Assembly (NCBI RefSeq): GCF_010448835.1
Contig: NZ_CP048409.1
Span: 1,868,001 to 1,932,000 of the forward strand
Source of the DNA: Draconibacterium halophilum
GTDB lineage: Bacteria > Bacteroidota > Bacteroidia > Bacteroidales > Prolixibacteraceae
Reading direction: 5' to 3'
DNA: 64,000 nucleotides
The position numbers and the translations under genes were made by a program. Below are positions 26,819 through 35,062 of this stretch, in pieces. Numbering within the stretch: position 1 is the first letter of the stretch; each line of letters begins with the position of its first letter. The notes under the pieces were generated by a model. It searched no databases and was not told the DNA's origin. It worked only from the letters and a program-made list of their open reading frames with translations.

Positions 26819-26850
26819 GATTGCCGTGGTCGTTCCTCCCTCGCAAGCAC
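26819..26850. repeat. Dispersed palindromic-family repeat, copy 2
   Basis: GATTGCCGTGGTCGTTCC followed by TCCCTCGCAAGCAC; same family as 24906-24937, with a few base changes. Confidence 0.7.
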
Positions 26851-26970
26851 GTAATAAGTATTTTTTATCCGGCAGCGTACATTAAAATTTTCTATTCCGG
26901 TATGACTTATTGTTGCAAGTTATCCTGAATACGGTTGTTATAAATTATTGATGGTAGATAGAAGAAAAGA

Positions 26971-27065
26971 AGGGGAAAGCTCTATGGACGCTTTTTGAAG
27001 ATGATTGATAATTTACAAACCCCTAAACACAAAACCAATCATTAATACAGAAGTCGCTTTCCCCT
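26971..27065. repeat. 95-bp element with 10-bp terminal inverted repeats, copy A
   Basis: It is bounded by AGGGGAAAGC (26971-26980) and its exact complement GCTTTCCCCT (27056-27065). Inside is a second inverted pair, ATGATTG (27001-27007) and CAATCAT (27036-27042). The whole is 93/95 identical to 28731-28825. No coding frame is plausible. A further 19 bases, TTTAGG to AAAAT, are shared downstream at 27111-27129 and 28873-28891. Confidence 0.85.
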
Positions 27066-27298
27066 GGCTGAAGTTAGCAAAGCCAATACCATAATTTTAT
27101 AAATCTGATATTTAGGTGTTTAACAAAATGTACATTTGTTTGGGTGTCTCTATTTGGGAAATATTTCCTGTAATGGTACAGGAAAAAGGAGACAGACAGG
27201 AGTGGCAATGGTTCTACTCCTGCGCGAATTATTCTTCCGTCAACTCGTCACTCGCGGCTTCCTCAATCCTCCTCCTTAATCAGTAATCTTTTTATTCG

Positions 27299-27330
27299 GA
27301 TTGCTGCGGTCGTTCCTCCCTAGCAATGAC
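27299..27330. repeat. Dispersed palindromic-family repeat, copy 3
   Basis: GATTGCTGCGGTCGTTCC followed by TCCCTAGCAATGAC; same family as 24906-24937. Confidence 0.7.
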
Positions 27331-27421
27331 TTTTTATTTGGGGAGTACCCCGAAGCGGACAATGACTTATTCATCCCGGCATGATTTATTTCTGTCCGCT
27401 GCCCTGATCATTATACTATCG

Positions 27422-27468
27422 TGTCATTGCGATTCCGATGAGTTTTACGATTCGGGAGAAGCAATCTC
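27422..27468. repeat. Related repeat with both arm types (GTCATTGCGA ... AGAAGCAATCTC)
   Basis: Begins with TGTCATTGCGATTCCGATG and ends AGAAGCAATCTC. The arm TCATTGCGA and the AGAAGCAATCT arm belong to the same wider family as the other copies, but in the reverse arrangement. It lies just before the lipoprotein gene's 3' end. Confidence 0.5.
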
Positions 27469-27539
27469 TCTAATCATTGCAACAAAAAAGGCTTAACAAG
27501 TTGTCAAGCCTTTTGTATTGGGGTATAAAGATCCGATTC

Positions 27540-28121
27540 TTACCGTTTGCCTTTAAGCATTGTAATGGTTCCTTCCCAGTAATGGTGCGAGTTATTGTCT
27601 TCTGTACTGTTGTAATCATCCGACCATCCTCCACCTGTTGCTCCGGCAAAACGTCCGGATCCTCCTAAAATTACAAATTCATCTCTCCAGTAATTCACCA
27701 CATAATCGGGGTGATCATCCAGCGGCGGCGAAACTACAGCTCCTTCAATAGAGACAAATAGCGAATCACCATTGTCGGCTATAATATAAGCATCGGTATT
27801 ACCGTAAAAAATAGAGTCTCCACTGGCTGTTGCGCCAAGAATACAAAAATCAAAATGGATGGTTGAAACGCCCACATGCGTTCCTTCGCCAACACCGTGT
27901 ACAATAACATTTGTGGTGCCGGGACATTTGTCGCCGGGAGGCATGTAAGTTCCCAGGTAATGCACTTTAAAAGGTACGGTCACCATTTTAACGTCTCCAT
28001 CTTTGCCGGATCCGTACTTTCCACTTTTCAGGTCGTTTGTAACATCTTCATTGAAATCTGCACAAGCAAAACACAAGCTGATGCAAAAAACCAGACACAG
28101 CAGTTTCTTGAAATTTTTCAT
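27540..28121 (-). CDS. Secreted lipoprotein, beta-barrel-like with GGSGRFAGATGGG motif
   Basis: The 193-residue protein has a lipoprotein signal (KKLLCLVFCISLCFACADF). After that it is almost all beta-strand with the motif VILGGSGRFAGATGGGWSDDY, a glycine-rich turn seen in dirigent/allene-oxide-cyclase-like barrels of bacterial secreted proteins. Residues GDKCPGTTNVIVHGVGEGTHVG and FCILGATASGDSI are other Gly-rich strands. The call is by analogy, not a known function. It is flanked on both sides by repeat-filled gaps of about 750 and 850 bases. Confidence 0.6.
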   Translation of the reverse strand: MKNFKKLLCLVFCISLCFACADFNEDVTNDLKSGKYGSGKDGDVKMVTVPFKVHYLGTYMPPGDKCPGTTNVIVHGVGEGTHVGVSTIHFDFCILGATASGDSIFYGNTDAYIIADNGDSLFVSIEGAVVSPPLDDHPDYVVNYWRDEFVILGGSGRFAGATGGGWSDDYNSTEDNNSHHYWEGTITMLKGKR

Positions 28122-28730
28122 AATTGGTAATTTTTGGTTAATAAAAAGTCTGGTTCTTCCACAACTGAAAATGGACGTAACTTTTCATACGCATATTACC
28201 GAATAAAAGTTATCCTATCTGTTTTATAGGAAGAATGTTGTTTGCTGAGAAGCATTGACTCACGGAGAAGTAAGCTCGCAACCACCCCGTCAGCGAAAGC
28301 ATATTTATCATTCTGGTTTTATCATTTATCGCTGCCACCCTTCCTGAACCCCCTTTGTCGGCCAACACACAAGCTTTGCCCTGACATTTCCTCCGTCGGC
28401 TGACGGAGAAACAAAGCGGAATATCTGATTTAGTGGAGGGGAAAGGAAATTAGTGGAGAGGTGGTTTGGTTAGGATACCAAATAATCTCGTAGGGATTCG
28501 ATTTTGGTAACCCCGGATGAATGATCCGTCGGCAGACGGAGCGAGAAATCCGGGGGTAAAAGGTAAACCGGAAAAGGCGCATCAGCCAAAGCATATCAGG
28601 GCAGGGAAGATCTATGCGCCGCAATTAGCAAAGTTAAATCACCACTCCGTAAGTGAAATATTATTGTTTCTCCACGGCGGAATGCCAAATTGTTGGGAGG
28701 GTCTCAATAAACGCTGGTAGAAAAAAAAGA
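28122..28730. repeat. Gene-free repeat-rich region (part 1), with nested palindromes
   Basis: TCCGTC-N4-GACGGA hairpins occur at 28392-28407 and 28525-28540. The second lies within a larger palindrome whose outer arms are CCCCGGAT (28511-28518) and ATCCGGGG (28548-28555). No coding frame here is convincing; the short open frames run through the palindromes. Confidence 0.6.
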
Positions 28731-28825
28731 AGGGGAAAGCTATATGGACGCTTTTTGAAGATGATTGATAATTTACAAACCCCTAAACACAAAACCAATC
28801 ATAAATACAGAAGTCGCTTTCCCCT
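28731..28825. repeat. 95-bp element with 10-bp terminal inverted repeats, copy B
   Basis: Same boundaries as copy A: AGGGGAAAGC at 28731-28740 and GCTTTCCCCT at 28816-28825. It differs at two internal positions (28742 and 28803). The two copies are in the same orientation, 1.76 kb apart, on either side of the lipoprotein gene. Confidence 0.85.
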
Positions 28826-28973
28826 GTTTCATCTTTTCCAAGAGTCATACCAAAACTGAATGAGGTCTGACCTTTAGGTATTTAACAAAATAGTTCAATT
28901 TAAACCTTTCTCTATTTTGGAATTATTTTCCTTATTTGAGCCAATTTCCCGGTGAAAGGAAGTACGTGTATAA

Positions 28974-29537
28974 TTACTTCTTCACGTATTTCGGTACCGG
29001 AATCATAATATGAACATAGGGCGTTCCGCTCCACATTACCCACGGGCCGCCGTTGTTTAAATTTGTTGGTATTCCTTCAATAACTGATTTGTCCGGTGAG
29101 ACAACGACGATATGCGGCACTTGTATTTCCATCCATTCGTTGTCGGGAGTAGGACTGGTATCCCAGGGATTTGCATTGCTGCGCGGAGCTCCTCCCTGCA
29201 AAAAATAGCCAAAGCCTGTTCGGGTAATATCAGGGGTTCGTTTTTCTTTGATAGCACTAAAAAGCTCAATAATTTGATCGTCGACACACATGGGATTATA
29301 ACCGGCCATGTGGGGATTGTCGGGGAAACAGGTCCACCCGTTGGTTCCTTCACGCAAAACGATTGGTTTTCCGTCGGGTTCTGACGAGTAGTCGAGAATG
29401 GTGGCATTTTTAGTAATCGAAGGTGGTCCGGCACTCATGGCTTCTTCGATTTTGGCTTTTATATCGTTGGGTTGCGCTTGTATGGAAAGGTGCACTAAAC
29501 CTAAAAGTAAAATAGTTACAATTGAAAGTGTTTTCAT
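28974..29537 (-). CDS. Hypothetical secreted protein, 187 residues
   Basis: A signal peptide is clear (MKTLSIVTILLLGLVHLSIQAQ, with AQ cleavage). The mature protein is rich in Pro and Trp-containing loops (TNGWTCFPDNPHMAGYNPMC, GPWVMWSGTPYVHIMIPVP). It starts with a segment like a dehydrogenase-associated leader, but I recognise no family. Two Cys (CFP and CVDDQ) could form a disulfide in the periplasm. It is downstream of the TPR lipoprotein gene on the same strand with a 40-base gap, so they are probably co-transcribed. Confidence 0.6.
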   Translation of the reverse strand: MKTLSIVTILLLGLVHLSIQAQPNDIKAKIEEAMSAGPPSITKNATILDYSSEPDGKPIVLREGTNGWTCFPDNPHMAGYNPMCVDDQIIELFSAIKEKRTPDITRTGFGYFLQGGAPRSNANPWDTSPTPDNEWMEIQVPHIVVVSPDKSVIEGIPTNLNNGGPWVMWSGTPYVHIMIPVPKYVKK

Positions 29538-29577
29538 CTCAGTATATAATTAAGGTATTCAATCAGCCAAAATGAGA

Positions 29578-31314
29578 TTATTTAATCCTTGAACTGTTGA
29601 TTGTAATATCTGCAGTTGCCCATATTTTCGTTAGTTGTTGATCGATTTCAGCAACTTTATCACTGTTTCCAAGCTTATTGTAAGCCCGTTTCAACCCGTG
29701 TAAAGCCCAACCATTTCGTGGAAAATTGGCAAGGTCTTCCCGATAAGTTTTAATGGCATCCTGATAGTTTTGAGCTTCAATTTGAACAGCTCCCAAATGA
29801 TGGCGTACCGAGAAAAACCAATCAGGAGGTTCATTGTAGTTTAATGCATCTTCTACTGTTATGGCTTCGGTTAGTAATTTAACCGATTGCGAATAATCTT
29901 TTTGCGTAGCCATAATCTCAGCTTTCAAAACATGATGCGCTATCTGAACCAACTCGTAAGTTGAGTTAATATCCCAAATGGTCAGGTCTTTCAAACTTTC
30001 GTCCTGCGCTAAAATTTCAAGATTGTCAAGTTCCTTTTGCGCTCCGTCAACATCTTGTTTTGCCAGAAATGCCATTCCCCGGGCATAAGAACGAACTGCA
30101 GAAGGATAACTTAATGAAGGCGTTTCATCGGGTAAAGCAAGAATTTTATCCCACTTCCCGAATTTTACGTACACATAGTACGGGATAGTGTAAAAATGCT
30201 GAAGTGTTCCCCAGCCGGGTTCCTTCATCAACTGTATACTAATCATTTCGCCTAATTTTTCGGATGCCAGAATTCCCCAGTAACTGTTCCCTTCCAGTGT
30301 AGCTGTGGCTGCCATAAAATGATAATTGTGCGGATAATATGTTAGTGGATACACGCCCTGCGCATGACAGGCAGTGGTGTATGAGCTGTCGGCTGCAACG
30401 GCATTTATATTTGCAAAAGTTCCTTTATGATAGTGACCGGTGCGGATATAAATATGCGAAGGCATATGCACTAAATGTCCTGCTCCGGGTACAAGCCCGT
30501 TGTCGAATACATGAGCAGAAGGAATACCTCTTTCCGGAGTATTTGAGGACTCGACTGCATGAATGTACAAGTGATGAGCTCCCGGATGCAGTGGATTCTG
30601 GGCTATAATCTTTTCCAATACTTCCTCGATTTCCGGTGTCCAGGGTTGTGGTGTTCCGTCAGGGGTATAAAGATCCCAGGGGTGTATATTCATTAACGCT
30701 TCGGCATACATCGTTCCGATATCTGCATCGTTGGGGAAAGCTTCGAATACCGTTTTCATTGCCTCGGCAAAAGCTTTATCCAGAGGAGCTCTGTCTCTGG
30801 GTACGTCTTTGGTATAACGTTCAGCCATAGCCAGAATTAGTGCTCGTTCTTTTGGCGTAACATGATCAGCCAGTGCAACCGCTTTTTGTATGGCATCATA
30901 AGCCGGCGGGTAGTTTGTGCTTTCCATGTAACCCGCCGTGTTATAATTTGGCCCCAGCACATAAGCATAACCCCAGTAGGCCATGGCACAATCAGGATCG
31001 AGTTTCGCGGCATAGTAAAAAGAACGCGCCGCTTCAGCATGATTAAAAGCATAGGCCAAAATCAATCCCTGATCAATATATTTCTGAACCAGCTTGTTTT
31101 CGGTACTTACCGGAAACGAATGATTACCAAGATCATCAAACAGAGGTGCTTTTTGGTTGGTGCTGTACCAGTCGTCATCATCGGTAACAGGCATCGCATT
31201 ACATGTTATCGTAGTATAGCTTAATTGTTTATTTTCCTTTTTTCCCATTCTACAACCCGAGAAAACGAGAAACAATAAAGGGATCAAGAAAAGTTGAAAA
31301 GTTTTCATAGTCAT
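29578..31314 (-). CDS. TPR-repeat lipoprotein, 578 residues
   Basis: A lipoprotein signal (LFLIPLLFLVFSGCRMG) is followed by an all-helical protein with TPR-like helix pairs, such as AARSFYYAAKLDPDCAMAYW and YQDAIKTYREDLANFPRNGW. The segment HHLYIHAVESSN and HMPSHIYIRTGHYHKGTFAN carry several His that are conserved in TPR proteins of this type and could bind a metal. It may scaffold a periplasmic enzyme or complex. The start may be 31314 or, two codons later, 31308 (MKTFQLF). It ends 40 bases before the secreted 187-residue protein on the same strand. Confidence 0.7.
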   Translation of the reverse strand: MTMKTFQLFLIPLLFLVFSGCRMGKKENKQLSYTTITCNAMPVTDDDDWYSTNQKAPLFDDLGNHSFPVSTENKLVQKYIDQGLILAYAFNHAEAARSFYYAAKLDPDCAMAYWGYAYVLGPNYNTAGYMESTNYPPAYDAIQKAVALADHVTPKERALILAMAERYTKDVPRDRAPLDKAFAEAMKTVFEAFPNDADIGTMYAEALMNIHPWDLYTPDGTPQPWTPEIEEVLEKIIAQNPLHPGAHHLYIHAVESSNTPERGIPSAHVFDNGLVPGAGHLVHMPSHIYIRTGHYHKGTFANINAVAADSSYTTACHAQGVYPLTYYPHNYHFMAATATLEGNSYWGILASEKLGEMISIQLMKEPGWGTLQHFYTIPYYVYVKFGKWDKILALPDETPSLSYPSAVRSYARGMAFLAKQDVDGAQKELDNLEILAQDESLKDLTIWDINSTYELVQIAHHVLKAEIMATQKDYSQSVKLLTEAITVEDALNYNEPPDWFFSVRHHLGAVQIEAQNYQDAIKTYREDLANFPRNGWALHGLKRAYNKLGNSDKVAEIDQQLTKIWATADITINSSRIK

Positions 31315-31506
31315 TCTTTTTAATACTGTTCTGGATTTTGCTGATTATTATGTTCCTGGGATAATGAAGGTTGTAGTGTTTACAATCTCGCTTGTAGGAA
31401 TTACAAATCCTTCATCTGTCTGTCTGATGTCTGCCAGTCAACCTTCCCGAATAAGATCAGGACAAGTCAGGACTTGTCACCAAAGTTTTACTCAAAGTTT
31501 TACTCC
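31315..31506. other. Intergenic region with a short hairpin (31461-31478)
   Basis: GACAAGT at 31461-31467 pairs with ACTTGTC at 31472-31478. A short direct repeat, AAAGTTTTACTC, is seen twice near 31482-31505. Nothing else is supported. Confidence 0.4.
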
Positions 31507-32931
31507 TTATTCCACCGGTTTAATATTTTGGTTAATACGGAATAAATTGCCCGGATCGTATTTCTTTTTAATCACCGACAGGCGCTCGTAATTTTTTCCG
31601 TAGGCCGATTTTACCAGGTCGACACCTTCTTCGCCCAGACCGGCAAAGTTTACATACAAACCACCTGGTGACGATTTCTGCATATGTTTCAGGAATCCCC
31701 GGGCATAAGCCAGTACTTCATCATCAGCACTCGCATCGGCCCAGCAGGCATCAATGCTAAACAGGTATTTGTTTTTTCTTCCGGTAAATGCAGTTGCCGT
31801 ATCCTTTATACGCGACATTGCTCCTCCATAATGCCAAATAGCGATCAGTATCATTGGCTGAGGTGGATTTACCGCCTGGTCAAACAGTGCATCAACCGTT
31901 TCATCGTTAAGCTCTTTTAAATAGGTTGATTTAAAATAGTAATGCTGGGCAGCTTTAGGGAAGAACGGATCAAACATACCTTGTAGCATCGTCCACGGAA
32001 TTGGGGTGCTTAAATCCACGAGTGGAGTACTAATTTCCCGTAATGGCTGCAATAGCTTTTCTCCTTCATCCACTTCTCCGCAATGCACCGTTGCCAGAAT
32101 CAGCACTCTTCTTCCATGTGTTTCTTCCGGAAAATCAGGTGCCGGAGGAATCGTCCAGAACATGGCACTTCCTGAAATTTCATCAGGCGAAGATTCGATA
32201 AATTCACGCCACACGGGAAGGATCTTTTTTGCTTCTTCAGCAGGATAAAAAGGAGCGGCCAGTGTTACCATCGGGCCCACGGGATACATGCGATATTCAA
32301 AAGACGTCACAATACCAAAATTTCCACCACCGCCGCGAACGGCCCAAAATAAATCAGAATATTCTTTTTCGCAGGCGGTTAAAAAGTTCCCGTCGGCAGT
32401 TACTACGTCTACCGACACCAGGTTATCGATGCTTAAACCGTATTTCTTTCGCAGCCAACCCAGGCCGCCGCCCAATGTTAATCCGGCAATACCCGTTGTT
32501 GATACCACACCCGCCGGCACCGCCATATTCAATACTTGAGTTTCGCGGTCAAGATCGGCAAGGGTTGCACCTCCCTGTGCATGAACGGTCCCTTTTTCCG
32601 TATTCAGACGAATGCCTTTCATTTGCGAAAGATCGATCATTAATCCGCCATCGTTTGAAGCACTGCCGCCCACATTATGACCTCCACCGCGTACCGAAAA
32701 CAGAATGTCGCTCGCGCGCGCAAAGTTTACCGAGGCCATCACATCGGCCACTCCCGAACACTGGGCTATCAGCGCAGGTTTTTTGTCGTGCATGCCGTTC
32801 CAGATTTGTCGAACTTCATTGTAATTGGTATCAGCAGGAGTTATTACCGCTCCTCCCAACTTTGCGCCGAAATCGTCGATCAGCTGCTGATCGATGTTCG
32901 ATTTCTCACCGGATTTTAAAATAATTTCCAT
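31507..32931 (-). CDS. FAD-linked oxidoreductase, berberine-bridge-enzyme/6-hydroxynicotine-oxidase type
   Basis: From ATG 32931 (MEIILKSGEKS) the protein is 474 residues; the open frame extends further to 32973 but that part is not family-like. A FAD_binding_4 domain is clear (ILFSVRGGGHNVGGSASNDG, with the His that covalently links FAD; LTLGGGLGWLRKKYGLSIDN; AVRGGGGNFGIVTSFEY). The C-terminal BBE domain contains YARGFLKHMQ and YVNFAGLGEEG. In bicovalent members a Cys sits where this protein has GVVSTTG, so linkage is probably by His alone. It would oxidise an alcohol, sugar or amine with oxygen or a quinone; the substrate is unknown. Confidence 0.83.
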   Translation of the reverse strand: MEIILKSGEKSNIDQQLIDDFGAKLGGAVITPADTNYNEVRQIWNGMHDKKPALIAQCSGVADVMASVNFARASDILFSVRGGGHNVGGSASNDGGLMIDLSQMKGIRLNTEKGTVHAQGGATLADLDRETQVLNMAVPAGVVSTTGIAGLTLGGGLGWLRKKYGLSIDNLVSVDVVTADGNFLTACEKEYSDLFWAVRGGGGNFGIVTSFEYRMYPVGPMVTLAAPFYPAEEAKKILPVWREFIESSPDEISGSAMFWTIPPAPDFPEETHGRRVLILATVHCGEVDEGEKLLQPLREISTPLVDLSTPIPWTMLQGMFDPFFPKAAQHYYFKSTYLKELNDETVDALFDQAVNPPQPMILIAIWHYGGAMSRIKDTATAFTGRKNKYLFSIDACWADASADDEVLAYARGFLKHMQKSSPGGLYVNFAGLGEEGVDLVKSAYGKNYERLSVIKKKYDPGNLFRINQNIKPVE

Positions 32932-33089
32932 GACTTTATAATTTTTGGTTAAAATGAAACCTTGCAAGTGCATATTTCACTACGGATGAACATTGTAGGT
33001 ACTGCAATGCCATTCGGGTGAAATATTATCCTGGTAATCAGAGCGTAATTGAGTGGGGATTAGAACGAGCGGGATGGAGAGTTGCTAAC

Positions 33090-34196
33090 TCATACAACTA
33101 CCTGCGAAGGAAGGATTCCGTATTTCTCGTGAAAACACTTGGCGAAATAGGACGGATTGCTGATGCCAACTTCCAGGGCTATTTCGGTGATGTTTTTCTT
33201 TCGTTGTTTCATTAACGAAAGCGCTTTACTTAGGCGCAGGTCGCGAATAAAACCATTTGGAGAAGTGCCTGTTAGGTGTCGTATTTTTCGATACAAATGT
33301 GGGCGGCTAACGCCAATCTCGCGGCTTAAGCTTTCCACGTTAAAAGCTTCGTTGGGGTAGTGGCCGTCAACAATGGTAAACAGTTTGGTAAGAAAAGCTT
33401 CTTCCGCTTCATTCATTACTTTTACTGTTTGTTTTTCTATTTCCTGATCGCAGAAAACACTGAGTTTACCAAGAAGTGAAGAAGTGATAATTTCTCCGTT
33501 ACCGGCAATCTTGCAAAAGCGGTAACTTTGTTCCACAGCCCGCTCAAAAATGGCGTTACCGTGATCGGTAACCGGTTGCCCAACGCTTATTCCCATTTTG
33601 TATCGGATATTCCAGCTGGCATCTTTTAGTTCAGCGATGTTTTTATTAAACGTCTCACGAATACCGATGGCACACTGAACGGCACTTTCGGGTGTGTAAA
33701 AGGTTGCAATAATACTGTCGTTTTGTAATTGTCTTAATATTCTTCCCTGATATTTGTGAATATAATCGCCGGCAATTTGTCGTGGTTTTTCCGGAAACTT
33801 TAATCGATCGAAATCAATGCTTTTTTTAATGGTTGTTAGCGAAATTATATCGAGCGTTAGAATAAAACGATAACCCGTGTCGGCCTGGCTGGCATTTTTC
33901 ATTACAATGCCGTGGTCGAGTGCCTGGTCGTAGGCCATAAAGGCTGAATACATGCCTCCATCCACTTCCACAAGATTACATGTTTTTATGTCGTTTGCTT
34001 CTTTGTGTACGGCACGGCATGCTTCTTTGCTGGGGCCTTCCATCAGGCAAAACACCATGCCATCTTTTTCGTTCACCCAAAACTGGTGGTATTTTACGTT
34101 GTATTTCGACTGAACTTCAAGGTCTTTGAGGTGTGCTTTTTTAGCTTCTTCGAGTTTTATGCCGGGGGTTATGTGGTAATCCATAAATAGTGGCAT
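33090..34196 (-). CDS. Three-domain regulator: DUF4242 - nucleotide-cyclase-like - AraC HTH (copy 1)
   Basis: This 368-residue protein begins with a DUF4242 domain (about residues 1-80; MPLFMDYHIT, VFCLMEGPSKEACRAVHKEA), a small fold related to a nickel-binding protein. Residues ~110-245 match the class III adenylate/guanylate cyclase fold: FILTLDIISLT with Asp116 at the first metal position, RQLQNDSIIATFYTPESAVQ with Asp160 at the second, and a C-terminal AGNGEIITSSLLG. Residues ~270-368 are an AraC HTH (FNVESLSREIGVSRPHLYRKIR, then EIALEVGISNPSYFAKCFHE). Domain order is what can be seen; the ligand, and whether the cyclase part is active, are unknown. It lies upstream of the FAD oxidoreductase on the same strand and may control it. 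Confidence 0.8.
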   Translation of the reverse strand: MPLFMDYHITPGIKLEEAKKAHLKDLEVQSKYNVKYHQFWVNEKDGMVFCLMEGPSKEACRAVHKEANDIKTCNLVEVDGGMYSAFMAYDQALDHGIVMKNASQADTGYRFILTLDIISLTTIKKSIDFDRLKFPEKPRQIAGDYIHKYQGRILRQLQNDSIIATFYTPESAVQCAIGIRETFNKNIAELKDASWNIRYKMGISVGQPVTDHGNAIFERAVEQSYRFCKIAGNGEIITSSLLGKLSVFCDQEIEKQTVKVMNEAEEAFLTKLFTIVDGHYPNEAFNVESLSREIGVSRPHLYRKIRHLTGTSPNGFIRDLRLSKALSLMKQRKKNITEIALEVGISNPSYFAKCFHEKYGILPSQVVV

Positions 34197-34285
34197 AATC
34201 CAGTTTTAAACGTTCAGTATACATTGTAACATGGCGTTGTAATAAATAGTTCATCAGGCAGATACGCAGGCGGTACAATGAAAGC

Positions 34286-34777
34286 TTAGTCGTTTGATGA
34301 CTGTGCTTCCTGCATTTCTTTCATTTTCTTTTCGAGATGCTCTCCCAGATGGTGCATACCTTCTTCGGGGCTAAAGCTTACCAATAGCAGGTCTTCCAAT
34401 ACTATACCGGTATGTCCGGGTTTCATATAAAAAGCTTCTCCTTTTTTAAAGGTCTCTTTGTTGCCGTCATCGTATTCAATCTCAATGGCACCTTCAATTA
34501 CATAACCCCAGTGAGGCACCTGGCACAGGTCGTTCTCCAGTCCCTCAAGTAGCGGGCTAAAGTTGGTGCCTTTGGGCGTATTGTTAATATCTACGGTCAT
34601 TCCTCCCCAGCCGTGAATCATTGGTATCACCATGTCTTTCGGAAAATCATCGAGGTGGACATGTGTATCTTCTGGAACATCGTTAGTGTTTAAAACAACC
34701 TTGCCATTTTGACTAATGGCTGTTGAGCTAACAAAAATAAGGGCAATAAAGCTTACAATAATTTTAATTCTTTTCAT
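34286..34777 (-). CDS. Secreted cupin-domain protein
   Basis: This 163-residue protein has a signal peptide (IVSFIALIFVSSTAISQ). The cupin fold shows in PHWGYVIEGAIEIEYDDGNKE, where the His and Glu match cupin motif 1, and KKGEAFYMKPGHTGIVLEDLLLVSF as motif 2 with its His. The C-terminus is rich in Glu, Lys and Met (HLEKKMKEMQEAQSSND). Secreted cupins are often metal-dependent sugar or small-molecule binding proteins; function is not evident. It precedes the three-domain regulator on the same strand with 89 bases between them. Confidence 0.72.
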   Translation of the reverse strand: MKRIKIIVSFIALIFVSSTAISQNGKVVLNTNDVPEDTHVHLDDFPKDMVIPMIHGWGGMTVDINNTPKGTNFSPLLEGLENDLCQVPHWGYVIEGAIEIEYDDGNKETFKKGEAFYMKPGHTGIVLEDLLLVSFSPEEGMHHLGEHLEKKMKEMQEAQSSND

Positions 34778-34979
34778 GACTGTAATTTTTAGTTAAACTA
34801 TTAATGGACAAGTATTCTGGTCGCATTGTTACTACAAATTTACGCCATTACGACCATGCCAGTCGAACACAAATGAATCATAAAATGCAACATTTGTATC
34901 ATGAATGTGTATATGGGGCGGAGGTTTGTTATTCTGCATTTTAAATTCTATATAAAGAATGGTATCTTGGTCAATTCTT

Positions 34980-35012
34980 CCCCGTTTAATAGATTGTAGC
35001 AATAAAACGGGG
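34980..35012 (+). other. Inverted repeat in the leader of the aldo/keto reductase gene
   Basis: CCCCGTTT (34980-34987) and AAACGGGG (35005-35012) are exact complements with a 17-base loop, about 50 bases ahead of the ATG. It could be a regulator site or a leader hairpin. Confidence 0.5.
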
Positions 35013-35062
35013 AGGAGTTATTTTAAAATGAGATACAAATTTCTGGTAAAAGACAGATTACG

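Noticed and set aside
28517..28859. Short open frames (67-68 codons) across the TCCGTC palindrome and the 95-bp element
   Set aside because: They follow the repeat sequence, are of low protein quality and are not conserved between the two 95-bp copies' flanks.
32229..32924. Open frame of 231 codons on the plus strand
   Set aside because: It is antisense to the FAD oxidoreductase gene and rich in Arg and Pro with no family features; it reflects codon bias of the real gene.
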